In this document: positions 1 to 8,798 of the stretch, piece by piece
How positions within the stretch are numbered: position 1 is the stretch's first letter
How the letters are laid out: each line of letters starts with the position of its first letter
NCBI GenBank assembly: GCA_964023205.1
Contig: OZ026842.1
Coordinates: 37,587,501 to 37,651,500, forward strand
DNA length: 64,000 nucleotides
Source of the DNA: Lutraria lutraria
Lineage: Eukaryota > Mollusca > Bivalvia > Venerida > Mactridae
Reading direction: 5' to 3'
Notes under the pieces: model-generated
Seen by the model: only the letters and a program-made list of their open reading frames with translations
What the model was told of the DNA's origin: nothing
Database searches by the model: none
Made by a program: the position numbers and the translations under genes

Positions 1-258
1 CATGTACTCTGCTTATACACGAATACGGAAGAGTGGACAGAACTTTACATTCAAAAAGCTATTCAACGTTTGGACGTGTTCAAGGTCATGGAAAAGTGGT
101 ATCCTGAATTAGTGACCTTGACCGATAGTGAAAAAGGAGACGCGTGTCGATTATGGATTCAATTTAAAGAAAAACTCACTCAGAATCAGTTCATAGATCA
201 ATGGATCAGTGTTTGGGCTGAACGTGTCAACAGAAATTGGCATTATGGAGACGAATGA
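1..258 (+). CDS. C-terminal part of an unidentified Polinton-type protein
   Basis: The reading frame is open from the first base and ends at TGA 256-258, giving 85 codons. The start lies left of the window. The visible part is polar and probably helical, rich in Trp, Glu and Lys, and shows no motif I recognise. Its last 14 nt overlap the ATG of the protease gene in another frame, the kind of tight packing seen in viral genomes. It may be a structural or DNA-handling protein of the element; nothing in the visible part decides this. Confidence 0.5.
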   Translation, partial: HVLCLYTNTEEWTELYIQKAIQRLDVFKVMEKWYPELVTLTDSEKGDACRLWIQFKEKLTQNQFIDQWISVWAERVNRNWHYGDE

Positions 259-835
259 ACTACAATACCTATTAGATCATTCACCGTTATTAAAACCACT
301 ACGTGCACGTGTTTGTGCCAAAGATCAATTACCCTCAGAGAAACCGCATGACGTGAAAGCCTATATTGTGAATACCCATAATGGGAATCAACCTGGAGAA
401 CACTGGGTGGCTCTTTATTTAAAAGACAATAAAGCAGTGTACTTTGATTCCTACGGATTACCACCTTTCGAAGAGATTCTATCCTTTGTGAAAAAACATG
501 CCAGCAAAACTTATCTGTGGAATGCCATGAGAATACAAGGCGATATGTTACCGGTGTGTGGTGTGTATTGTCTATTCGCTTTGGATTTTATCTCACGTGA
601 ATGTGACTTGAACCAGATACTGTTAACCCGATTCAAACCGGACATGTATGGAAAAAATGACACTTATGTGACGCATTGGTTTCAACAATATTATGGTACT
701 TATTACATGCATGCTCAATATGTGAACAAGTGTGGACAAAAGTGTTGTGCTCAACGTAACTCTAGACCAGAAGGTCACAGACGTTTGTATCATAGTATCA
801 TACATAGAAATACAACTCTTTATGGTGATCATTAA
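245..835 (+). CDS. Adenain-like cysteine protease of a Polinton-type element
   Basis: This 196-aa protein is close to adenovirus protease in length. The adenain family matures capsid proteins with a His-Asp/Glu-Cys triad and a Gln in the oxyanion hole. All can be placed here: His53 (GEHWVALY), Asp68 (YFDSYG), Gln98 and Cys105 (CGVYC). No stop or frameshift is seen. The ATG at 245 was chosen because upstream in-frame starts are only GTG/TTG-type and the family normally begins shortly before the first helix. The last 45 residues are Cys/His/Arg-rich (NKCGQKCC), which is not needed for catalysis and may bind nucleic acid or metal. A poly(A) signal follows 61 nt after the stop. In Polintons this enzyme is presumed to process capsid proteins. 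Confidence 0.85.
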   Translation: METNELQYLLDHSPLLKPLRARVCAKDQLPSEKPHDVKAYIVNTHNGNQPGEHWVALYLKDNKAVYFDSYGLPPFEEILSFVKKHASKTYLWNAMRIQGDMLPVCGVYCLFALDFISRECDLNQILLTRFKPDMYGKNDTYVTHWFQQYYGTYYMHAQYVNKCGQKCCAQRNSRPEGHRRLYHSIIHRNTTLYGDH

Positions 836-896
836 ATGTAAACAATGTTTCATAAAATGTTTCATGTAGTTTCTTGTTACTGTTTCTTGTTACAAA

Positions 897-902
897 AATA
901 AA
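897..902 (+). terminator. AATAAA poly(A) signal after the protease gene
   Basis: A perfect AATAAA lies 61 nt after the protease stop codon and before a T-rich stretch (from about 926). It implies a conventional polyadenylated end for this transcript, in contrast to the histone-type ends found after the next ORF. Confidence 0.6.
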
Positions 903-988
903 AGTTTAGAAAACTGAAACTAGGTGTCTGTTGTCTTTTTTCTAAGTTCATAAAATTACCAATCAAGCTCCGCACATGCATCGGCGCG

Positions 989-1057
989 TGACGCTATCCA
1001 ACCCTAGGGTGACGTCATCCAAGCAATATGACGTCATCCAACCACGAGAGTGGGCGG
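989..1057 (+). promoter_or_regulatory. Promoter with three CRE/ATF-like repeats and a GC box
   Basis: The phrase TGACGnnATCCAA occurs three times, at 989, 1010 and 1029. The last two copies contain the perfect palindrome TGACGTCA, the CREB/ATF consensus; the first reads TGACGCTA. Spacing is 21 and 19 nt, about two helical turns, so factors would bind the same face of the DNA. A GC box (GTGGGCGG, 1050-1057) follows. The block sits 70-135 nt before the ATG of the coiled-coil ORF and after the poly(A) signal of the protease, where a separate promoter would be expected. Confidence 0.55.
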
Positions 1058-1123
1058 CGCTTCAACAGAAAAATACTCCGTCTTACAATGCCTCATTTCA
1101 TTCTGAGAACTCAAACACTCAAG

Positions 1124-1573
1124 ATGGAGGCTTTATTCAATGAACTCAAAACAGCAAAACAACTGACTGAAAAACAGAGCAGGGTATGGCGTTCAATCAG
1201 TCGCTTAGCGGCTAGCATTGTTAGAAAAAGGGAACGTGATCTTCAAACCATTGGTGAGACTTTGAATACCATTGAATCCAATCGATTTCATCATAGAGAA
1301 GAATTATCTCAAATGCGAGAGCAATTTCGAGATCAAGTCAGAGAAAGACAGCGAGATGCTCGGGAACGAACGGCGAATAGACAACGGGAACAACAACAAG
1401 AAGAAGAGCATTGGCGTATCATCACTACCGCTCAAGTTGAGTACACGGAACAACCACCAGTACCAGAACAGGAATGGTCCTGTGGGGATCCAACATGCAG
1501 GCTCTGCTATCCCCCACCAGACTGCCAATGCGAACTATGTACCCAACCAGATCAGTCAACAAACACGGTTTAA
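1124..1573 (+). CDS. Coiled-coil protein with Cys-rich tail, Polinton-type ORF
   Basis: A 149-aa protein from ATG 1124. An in-frame ATG at 1028 lies inside the CRE-like repeat block, so the later start is preferred. Residues about 10-95 form a charged helix or coiled coil very rich in Arg, Glu and Gln. A Pro-rich linker follows, then a C-terminal cluster of six cysteines near residues 118-137, spaced C-x4-C-x2-C-x5-C-x-C-x2-C, which could bind zinc. I do not recognise a family. It has its own promoter-like block upstream and two histone-type stem-loops in the 3' UTR, starting 14 nt after the stop. A basic, S-phase-expressed DNA-binding or virion-core protein is a possible role, by inference only. 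Confidence 0.6.
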   Translation: MEALFNELKTAKQLTEKQSRVWRSISRLAASIVRKRERDLQTIGETLNTIESNRFHHREELSQMREQFRDQVRERQRDARERTANRQREQQQEEEHWRIITTAQVEYTEQPPVPEQEWSCGDPTCRLCYPPPDCQCELCTQPDQSTNTV

Positions 1574-1586
1574 AAAAACTATCAAC

Positions 1587-1602
1587 GGTCCTTTTCAGGA
1601 CC
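1587..1602 (+). terminator. Histone-type 3' stem-loop 1
   Basis: GGTCCTTTTCAGGACC folds into a perfect 6-bp stem with the tetraloop TTTC, followed by ACCA. This matches the animal replication-dependent histone mRNA 3' stem-loop in stem length, loop and 3' flank (consensus GGYYYTTYTNARRRCC). It starts 14 nt after the stop codon of the coiled-coil ORF. Confidence 0.75.
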
Positions 1603-1608
1603 ACCAAC

Positions 1609-1646
1609 GGCCCTTTTCAGGGCCACCATGTCTTTTCGAAAGAAAA
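1609..1646 (+). terminator. Histone-type 3' stem-loop 2 with purine-rich downstream element
   Basis: GGCCCTTTTCAGGGCC (1609-1624) is a second perfect 6-bp/TTTC histone-type hairpin, again followed by ACCA and only 6 nt after the first. A purine-rich run (GAAAGAAAA, 1638-1646) lies about 14 nt further on, where the U7 snRNP binding site (histone downstream element) is normally found. An AATAAA at 1663-1668 could serve as a back-up poly(A) signal. No histone coding sequence is present nearby. Confidence 0.75.
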
Positions 1647-1680
1647 TTCTCTCATTGTCTCAAATAAATATTTAGTCTAT

Positions 1681-2790
1681 ACACACACAAAACAATGGTC
1701 CCAGAACATTCCTAAAATTCAATTCATACTATTTTGGGGTACAACATGGATTTCCAATTTGTCCCAATTTGTCCCAATTTTGTTTACTTTGGGGACCCAC
1801 CCCCTCTATATTCTATATGACCCGGGTCCCAGGGTATCGCCTATTACTACTATCGCCAAAACCTGAGTAACGGGGTTGTAGATATAAGCTGAGTATTTGT
1901 CTCTGGATTATATATATATAATTGTTAGAAGTGTTTCAATAACACTATTGCACTGAATAAACTTTCTGATTGTTTTCTTTTTTGTCCAAATTGTTTGAAG
2001 TGATCTAGTTTGCTGTTTATCTGTGTTTTACAAGTTATCATGCATGTTGATGCCACACAAGAAGACATCGGCATCTCATTACTGTAGCTATTTAAAATAA
2101 TAAATGATATCACTTAATATCGATTTCTTGATGCTCCAGTATAACCACGCACACTAAAGCTTACTGTAAATTGGTGTCGGAAGAAGTTTTCAAAGAAGTA
2201 AAATTATTTTTTCTAAGCAGCCTTCATTGACTTTATTGTATTACATATATGCGTCAAATAAAAACGAGGCATGTATTTGTAACTTTTGTTAAGTGTATAT
2301 TTTTATGCATTTATTTAATGTTTTAAAGAATACATATAAGAATAAGTAAAATATTTATTGTTGTTATTTATTTAGTAATCTTACTTATTTGTCACATGTT
2401 CTCTGCATTACAATTAATCACCAATATACTACTTATGGTTTATTTTCTGAACGTTAACCTTAAGGACACAACTTGTGATGATTCTCTGATAAAAATCTCT
2501 GTACAATGTTTCTACTGACTGATGAAGAGGCTACACTGAGTAAATTTGTTGGTAAATTTATCACTGCATGTGACTGATATTTGCCAAAATTGACAATGCA
2601 ACTTGCAATTAAGAAATCATCTACATGAAGAACTTGGTCACTTCAAAAATCAAAGTCGCCATAGTGTAAAACATTTTAAATTGGACTTTCAACTGTCCGT
2701 AACATTTAAGTGTTTCACCATAAATTGATACTACATATAGTTCCCATAAACAAAATGTTAAATCCATCTTTGCCTCAGATTGTTGTGAAG
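1681..2790. other. Non-coding stretch after the Polinton-type ORFs
   Basis: No convincing coding region is seen. The phrase 'aatttgtccc' is repeated in tandem near 1757-1780, a short TA run lies near 1909-1920, and the rest is AT-rich. The right end of the Polinton-like element may lie here, but I could not find its terminal repeat. Confidence 0.5.
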
Positions 2791-2799
2791 TCAAGTAAG

Positions 2800-3025
2800 C
2801 ATTTTACTAGTACTAGCTCCTAGTCGCTGTGAGTTTGAATCTAACATGGGACCAAATTTAATTTGCGAGGAAGTTGCCTAGCTAGCACATGGGGAGCTTA
2901 TCGGTGATTCTAAGTACCCAGTACCCAGGTGTACGTCTGTGGTCTCTCTCCATCATGAAAGCTGGATAAGATGCCAAATTGACCATGACTGTTGATACGC
3001 CATTAAACTCCAGAGAAACAAACTA
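2800..3025 (+). repeat. tRNA-derived SINE, degenerate
   Basis: A B-box-like phrase (gagtttgaatc, 2831-2841) is followed by a tail with 'tacccaggtgtacgtctgtggtct' character and an end like 'cattaaactccagagaaac'. The tail matches that of the SINE at 11985-12190, so the two belong to one family. Confidence 0.55.
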
Positions 3026-4094
3026 GGAATTCAAAACATTCTTGTTCAGACATTTGCAATACCAATAAAACATACATTGTTCGACCTCTTCTTATAGTAA
3101 CCATTACTGGATATCTATAACTAGATACAACTGAAACAATACTGCTTGGTTTTTAGAAATAACTTCAGTTACAAAATAAACGGTTGTTAATCGAGCGGGG
3201 GGAAAGACAATTTTCTTACTCTACATTTACTTTGTATTGTTCATTCAATATTCATTGTAACGGTTTAGGGTTTAGTATATGAATAATGACCTTACATCGA
3301 AATGTATCAGCCGTTCGTGTACACATGAGCCCAGGGGTATAGTCTAAATGTAAAAGGAGGAACATTGAGAGCATGTATTGACCATGCAGTTTTTCCTTCT
3401 CAAGCCATTCTAACATATACACCAGTTTCACTGACTAATTAGTTTTCAAAACACATTTAGAAATGCAAGTCTTGTATTTGTAACTATAACATCAGCCAGA
3501 GAACACATGTACGAGTCTACAACAGCGTGTAGCGTCCTTAAACACGTATGCTGGGCTATCAGTTCACATTAAGCATACATTATGATTCTGACATGCAATA
3601 TTCTAAACACGGACCAGAAAACAATATAGCCATTTGTCTCGAGTCTTCAATTCTCTGTCAGGTGGCGATTTTAATACAACTCGATAAAAGGCGTCATAAT
3701 TGAAGTAAAAGAATCTGACCCGAACAGACAATTTAACATCGGAAATCAAACGTTAATTGATGTTGATAATTAATTAAACGCGTTCTTAGTATTATATGCT
3801 GTGCAACAGCTAATAAGTTGTCAGTCAATACGAAACTAACCTAAGCATGCATGTAGTGATTCATCTAAGATAATTCGACCTCTTCCGAACTGTTCGATTA
3901 GTCATAATTTAATTTTAGAAGCTCTTCTCATAGGCACTCGATTTCGTGATTTTTATACGTTTACAGACGTTATTTTTCAATTTCACCCAACAAACAACGC
4001 AAACCTGTCGAAAGAAAAATCTTCATTTTTTCCCTTATTGAGTGCATAAAATACTCCAAGGTAGTGAACTCGCCATCTTTTCGATTGACGGTAG
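3026..4094. other. Non-coding AT-rich DNA
   Basis: No ORF with coding character, no tRNA-like boxes and no strong repeat were seen. Short ORFs in the area are scattered across frames. Confidence 0.5.
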
Positions 4095-4237
4095 TGACGA
4101 AAATAAGCGTGGGTCCCGGCTTTCCTTCTAATCTGCACGTGCTTTCCGGGAACCTTGCTTTCGTTGCAGTGTTCCCCAACTTTAAACGTTTTGACAGCTT
4201 TTACAAGGAAAGCCGGGACCCACGCTTATTTTCGTCA
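4095..4237. repeat. 33-bp perfect inverted repeat (foldback element)
   Basis: The left arm 4095-4127 and the right arm 4205-4237 are perfect reverse complements over 33 bp, separated by 77 bp. The arms contain 'gcgtgggtcccggctttcc'. The layout resembles a small foldback MITE. The short ORFs crossing it on both strands are by-products of the symmetry. Confidence 0.65.
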
Positions 4238-4324
4238 ATTGCTTTTTTGAACTACTGTTAGGATTCACAATAAAAACAGATATTTTTCATGAATAAATTG
4301 TTTATCCGCACGACCTAACATTCG

Positions 4325-4400
4325 GCGTTCCATTGGGTTTCCCTTCTAAGCTCTTCTAGCCGGCGTATTCTCTTCTTACGAGAGTCCAATCGAACCGGCC
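4325..4400. repeat. 76-bp dispersed element, copy 1
   Basis: This is the first of three copies, each exactly 76 bp (also 29570-29645 and 41108-41183). The ends are complementary: GTTCGATTGG near one end and CCAATCGAAC near the other. Copy 1 differs from copy 3 at a few positions, including one in a terminal arm. No tRNA A and B boxes are present in the right order. Read on the minus strand the core is open and very rich in Arg/Glu/Lys. Confidence 0.65.
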
Positions 4401-5069
4401 TCGTAAGACTAATGAATCTAATGAAAAATACTTCACAGAACATGCACGTGCAAATCGGCTTTCACGATTTCAATTTAAGAAATGCATGCACAAATTCTCA
4501 ATTCGTTGAATCATGGTAACATTCAGAGTAAGGTATATAATGTGCTATATTGTACAATCATAGATGTATATCACATCTATAAGATGGTCAATTATAGAGT
4601 GAGATATGTGTGCGCTGAATTGTACAATAATGTATTGAATTATGTGTTATTGTACAATTGTGGAGGTATGACACCATGTGTAGGAACGTTACATATAAAG
4701 TGAGAATTATGTGTTATTTCAGAGACGTATAATACAAGAGATAGGCAACTCGTTCTTTGAGATAAGGAAATACCGGGAAATCTCGTATGCGCCGCGGGAT
4801 TTCTCACGCGATCAACAACCGCAACCGTCGTCCGCCATTTTGTATCATTGAGATACGGTTGCTTACGTCTCTGTTTATCAACTTCACTTCACAAATATCG
4901 AACACTAGCTGATCGAATGCATAAAATTTGGAAAAAATATTATTAGATCATTTCGTGTGTGTGTATATATATATTTATATACATACTCGACGAGTTCATT
5001 GAAATAAACAAGTAGAGTACTGTACTGAGTGGAGTTGCGTTTTAACTTGTGGTGGGTGGGGAAGGCCAG

Positions 5070-6175
5070 AACATCAAAACTGTACTCGCTAAAACTCGAG
5101 AACTAATTGCTGGATTTAAATACTTAAAGTTATTTTGACTTTGTTGATACATGATTGATGGTTGCCCGAAGTTTCAATGCTGTCAGATTAGGTTATATAT
5201 CTTAGTTTATGTTTAAACTGAGGTCACCCTTAAAGTCTGATTATTCGAGTGAAGTTCTAGGCCTAGCAAATACATAAAAACTGTACTCGCTAAAACTTTA
5301 GAACTACTCGTTTGATTTCTATAATTCAAGTTATTTTGACTTTGTTGATATGGGGTTGATGGTTGCCCGAAGTTTCAACCCTCTCAAATGAGGATAATTA
5401 CCTCAGAATTCAAATCAAAATGGTTACGCTTTAAAGACTGAAAGTTTCAGTGAAATTCCTGGCCGAGTCATAATATCAAAACTGTACTCGCTAAAACTCG
5501 AAATCTAATTGCTGGATTTCAAAAATTAAAGTTATTTTGACTTTGTTGATACATGATTGATGGTTGCCCGAAGTTTCAATGCTCTCAGATTAGATTATAT
5601 ATCTTGATTTATGTTTAAACTGATGTCACCCTTAAAGTCTGATTATTCGAGTGAAGTTCTAGGCCTAGCAAAAACATCAAAACTGTACTCACTAAAACTT
5701 TAGAACTATTCGTTTGATTCCTATAATTCAAGTTATTTTGACTTTGTTGATATGTGGTTGATGGTTGCCCGAAGTTTCAACACTCTTAAATGAAGATATT
5801 TGCCTCAGAATTCAAATTTAAAATGGTTACGCTTTAAAGACTGAAAGTTTCAGTTCAATTCTAGGCCGGGTCATAACATCAAAACTGTAGGCGCTAAAAC
5901 TTGAGAACCGATCGTTTGATTTCTTTAATTTCAGTATTTTAGACTGTGATAATCTGTAATTGATGGTTGCCAGCAGTTTCAACACTTAAATGAGGATATT
6001 TGTCTCGGAATTCAAATTTAAAATGGTTAATTACCCTTTAAAGAATGAAAGTGAAATTCAATGCCAAATAACAACATCTGTCTAGAAACCTGTAGCTGCT
6101 AAAATTTGAGAACTGTTAGGCTGATGTTAGCTTGATTTCTCTAATTCCAGTATTTTAGACTGCGATAATCATACT
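5070..6175. repeat. 201-bp tandem repeat (satellite) of six units in a transposon
   Basis: Units begin with a 'ctgtactcgctaaaact'-like phrase at 5080, 5281, 5482, 5683, 5885 and 6090, so the period is 201-205 bp. Units 1 and 3 resemble each other most (acatgattgatgg), as do units 2 and 4, which gives a two-unit (402-bp) higher-order period. Units 5 and 6 are more diverged. All share 'gatggttgcc' with an 'agtttcaa' phrase. Confidence 0.8.
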
Positions 6176-6412
6176 TTTTTTCAGACAGTGAGACTTTGCG
6201 AAAAGGTAAAAACATGTCTGACAATTAAGCTAGGAACTTCCGTCAGGGAAAAGAAATCTGTCATAAAACACACGCACACACACACAGTATAGAAATATAT
6301 CAATATATTTTGTCTGTTTTAATGTATATTCTTTGAAATATTTAATTTTAGCCCTTGAAACTAAAAAATGTGTTTATTCTATACAAGAAAAGTTAAATAT
6401 AAAGTATATATT

Positions 6413-6703
6413 TTATTCTACTGATTTATTTGACACCTGTAGTTTTTCAAGTAAACTTCGTGATTTATTGGGTATTCCTTTTTCGCAAACACATTGTTTT
6501 TTTTGAATAATTGATTTTTCATTCTTGAATGTTATCTGATTGTACACATATATTAGTCTTGAAATGTCACACATGTCAGCTGTAATAAACAATGCATGAC
6601 CATAAAACTTTTGGTGACACATGTTTCTGATGATATCTATGGACCCATACTGTTCTGGGACCAGTAATTCCCTTGATTGCATAATCCCTAATATGGTAAA
6701 CAA
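6413..6703 (-). CDS. Possible small ORF inside the 2.94-kb transposon
   Basis: A 96-aa minus-strand reading frame lies between the satellite and the right terminus, ending at 6413. Its composition is mixed and not obviously low-complexity, but no domain is recognised and codon use gives no strong case. It may be a remnant of cargo or of a transposase gene, or chance. Confidence 0.22.
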   Translation of the reverse strand: MFTILGIMQSRELLVPEQYGSIDIIRNMCHQKFYGHALFITADMCDISRLIYVYNQITFKNEKSIIQKKQCVCEKGIPNKSRSLLEKLQVSNKSVE

Positions 6704-6973
6704 AACAAATTTTCACACAAGATAGCCACTTGATGTTAACTTCAAAGGCCTGCCAAAATAACAAAATGTATGACATTGAAAAAAAAACTACCGGGGGTAA
6801 AATCATATTTGTTAGTATTTGTTTTCAATATGGTTCATGTTGATATTAATAATATTATGCGATGACATATTAATAGATAAGCAACGCGCCGAACATCTAT
6901 ATGCAGCATTAATAACAAAATTCCACAAAAAAATAAGAAAATCCATAGATCTGTCATCTTTAAGATGATTCAG

Positions 6974-7189
6974 TCATACATGTTGTTTTGGTGACATTGT
7001 CAGTTTCCAACTGTTGTTTGTTGGAAACAGATTAATTGTTTCCATAATCGGTATATTCACCAAAAGTAATCTTAAATCTAGACATTCGTCATGCCATGAG
7101 AGAAAGTCTGAGGAAGACGTGATGTAAGTACTAGTGTTAATCAGAAAATAAATTACAGAGACAGAGAAAAATATAATTGGCAACTGCAT
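6974..7189 (-). CDS. Possible small secreted protein ORF inside the 2.94-kb transposon
   Basis: From the ATG at 7189 the frame encodes 71 residues beginning MQLPIIFFSVSVIYFLINTS, which looks like a cleavable signal peptide. A polar segment with a single Cys follows. The longer frame starts at 7210. No family is recognised. Its place inside the transposon makes it either cargo or coincidence. The hydrophobic start alone is weak evidence in AT-rich DNA. Confidence 0.25.
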   Translation of the reverse strand: MQLPIIFFSVSVIYFLINTSTYITSSSDFLSWHDECLDLRLLLVNIPIMETINLFPTNNSWKLTMSPKQHV

Positions 7190-7725
7190 GTCGTGTTTAT
7201 ATAGGGACAATATACCAACTTTACACCTTCAAAAATAAGTGAGAGGTGTTGACTGATGAACAATGAATGAGGTCTATAAATTTCATTTTTTTAAGGAAAT
7301 TATTTTATGTCGCTAAACAGAATAATCCACATTGTACACAAGCATCAATAAAAAATCGGTCATATTGTATAGTCGAAAACAGCATAGATATATTAAAGAC
7401 CCTAAATTCTGACAGCTATGGATCAACGTCTCTATTATATTAAATATTATTATAAGTCTTTTTGTTTTCGATAATGTCACTCGCATGCCCTTTCCGAATT
7501 GCCATTATTTATATATACTGTATAATCGACAACACTATCCGGACTCGTACCGTGTAGACGTACTATATACCGAACTGAGCGATCACGCTAAATATCGCGA
7601 TTGACATACGAGATATTGGGAGATTTCGCGTAGTTGCCTATCTCTTGTATTATACGTCTCTGGTTATTTGTACAATCGTGCGTTACTGTTCAATCTTATT
7701 GTGGGATAAGGCATAAATATGTAGA

Positions 7726-7927
7726 ATGGTCATAATCAGCGTGATGCGTTTGTGCACTAATCCAGTAGCTCCTTGTTTTCTGAGGAGACACTGCACGGAT
7801 GGGGTTCTGACTTGCTATATAAATCATAGCGGCTTTTCATCAAAAGTAGGGGACCTGATCAAAACCTTGATTTTGATATGCGGGCTTCCGATAAAGGATG
7901 TGACAGACGATTTTTACTGTCAGAAAG
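7726..7927 (+). CDS. Possible orphan exon
   Basis: The frame is open from ATG 7726 to a good 5' splice site (AAAG|GTAGGT after 7927). It encodes about 67 residues with six cysteines and a mixed composition. No partner exon was found downstream before the receptor gene, and I recognise no domain. It lies only 57 bp outside the transposon's right duplication. Confidence 0.2.
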
Positions 7928-8798
7928 GTAGGTGAGCTTACGTTTCGTTTTTTTTTCTGTTTCTGGTCATTTTATTGAAAAAAGCCGAATATTATACAGT
8001 GTAGGGATACTTGATACGTCCACACGCACATATAGTCTAAGGAAATAATATGACACAATGAACTTTTTAAACCTCTTCTCTTCAGAGCTAACACAGTCCT
8101 GCCAAAAATTCTGGTCAAATCGAAAGTTATTGGGAGATTTTGACAATTTTTTATGATGTCGGATGTGCAAGACTGATGCAGGAAGCGCAGATATTGCAGG
8201 TTCATATTTATAGTCCTACCGTTGCGAAAATATAGATATAATGCATTTTAAGTAAAGATATTACAGAGCATATGTGTATATTGGGAAATTAGTGTATTAT
8301 ACTGTATACATCATATTTAGTGTAAAGCTTTTCTTTGGTGTACCCATTGACTGTTGACCGCTCTATCCCAAGTAAGTTGATAAAGTTCCAAGAGCTTTTT
8401 GAATCTACTAACCCAGAAAATTAAATTAAGTAATAATATAATATCAGAAATATATTCTAATTATTAACAATGTTTACATTCGTTACACGCACTAAGTTTC
8501 TTTGTCACAAATTTGTGTCGTTTCTTTACGCAGTTTTAGAGTTAAATTTCCCCCAAAAAGTGCGTGTAGTAAGGGGAATTAGTACGGAAAGAGGAAATAT
8601 TGATATAAAATTCCCCTTTTCAACAATATCTTGTTACAAGTACTTCATAACTTTTTGACAGCAGTTCAAGCATCGATGTTATTGCACATGGTAAGGGACA
8701 GTCATGTTTAACGTATAACATCATGCATTCACACAAAAAGGAAACACTTTGATATAAAATGATATTTTTTTATTTATTATAATCTATATCCAAAGTGC

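Larger units (their letters stand above)
1..1680 (+). mobile_element. Polinton/Maverick-like element, right-hand fragment
   Basis: Three compact, intron-free, same-strand ORFs lie within 1.6 kb. The first overlaps the second by 14 nt, and the middle one is an adenovirus-type protease. This protease family is a hallmark of Polintons/Mavericks (adintoviruses) among animal mobile DNA. The left part of the element, where polymerase B, integrase, ATPase and capsid genes would be expected, lies outside the window. I found no terminal inverted repeat, so the right border, placed here after the last poly(A)-like signal near 1663, is a guess. The ORFs look intact, which suggests a recent copy. An integrated adenain-bearing virus of another group is the main alternative. 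Confidence 0.65.
4713..7669. mobile_element. 2.94-kb DNA transposon with 31-bp TIRs, 7-bp TSD and internal satellite
   Basis: A perfect 31-bp terminal inverted repeat lies at 4720-4750 and 7632-7662 and begins CAGAGACGTATAAT. Immediately outside it on both sides stands the direct repeat GTTATTT (4713-4719 and 7663-7669), the mark of a real insertion. The element proper is 2943 bp. Inside are a six-copy tandem array of about 201 bp and two small minus-strand ORFs. I recognise no transposase, so it is probably non-autonomous. The CAGAG start recalls hAT elements, but those make 8-bp duplications, so the superfamily is open. Confidence 0.75.

Noticed and set aside
1272..1667. 131-aa plus-strand ORF overlapping the coiled-coil ORF
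   Set aside because: It is a frame shadow of the Arg/Glu-rich ORF and reads through both histone-type hairpins; no independent support.
1474..1866. 130-aa ORF after the coiled-coil gene
   Set aside because: It starts inside the real ORF, crosses the 3' hairpins and continues into AT-rich non-coding DNA.
4064..4261. 65- and 69-aa ORFs on opposite strands
   Set aside because: They arise from the 33-bp perfect inverted repeat and have no other support.
5070..6175. CRISPR-like array
   Set aside because: The repeats are contiguous 201-bp satellite units without short direct repeats and unique spacers, and the genome is eukaryotic.
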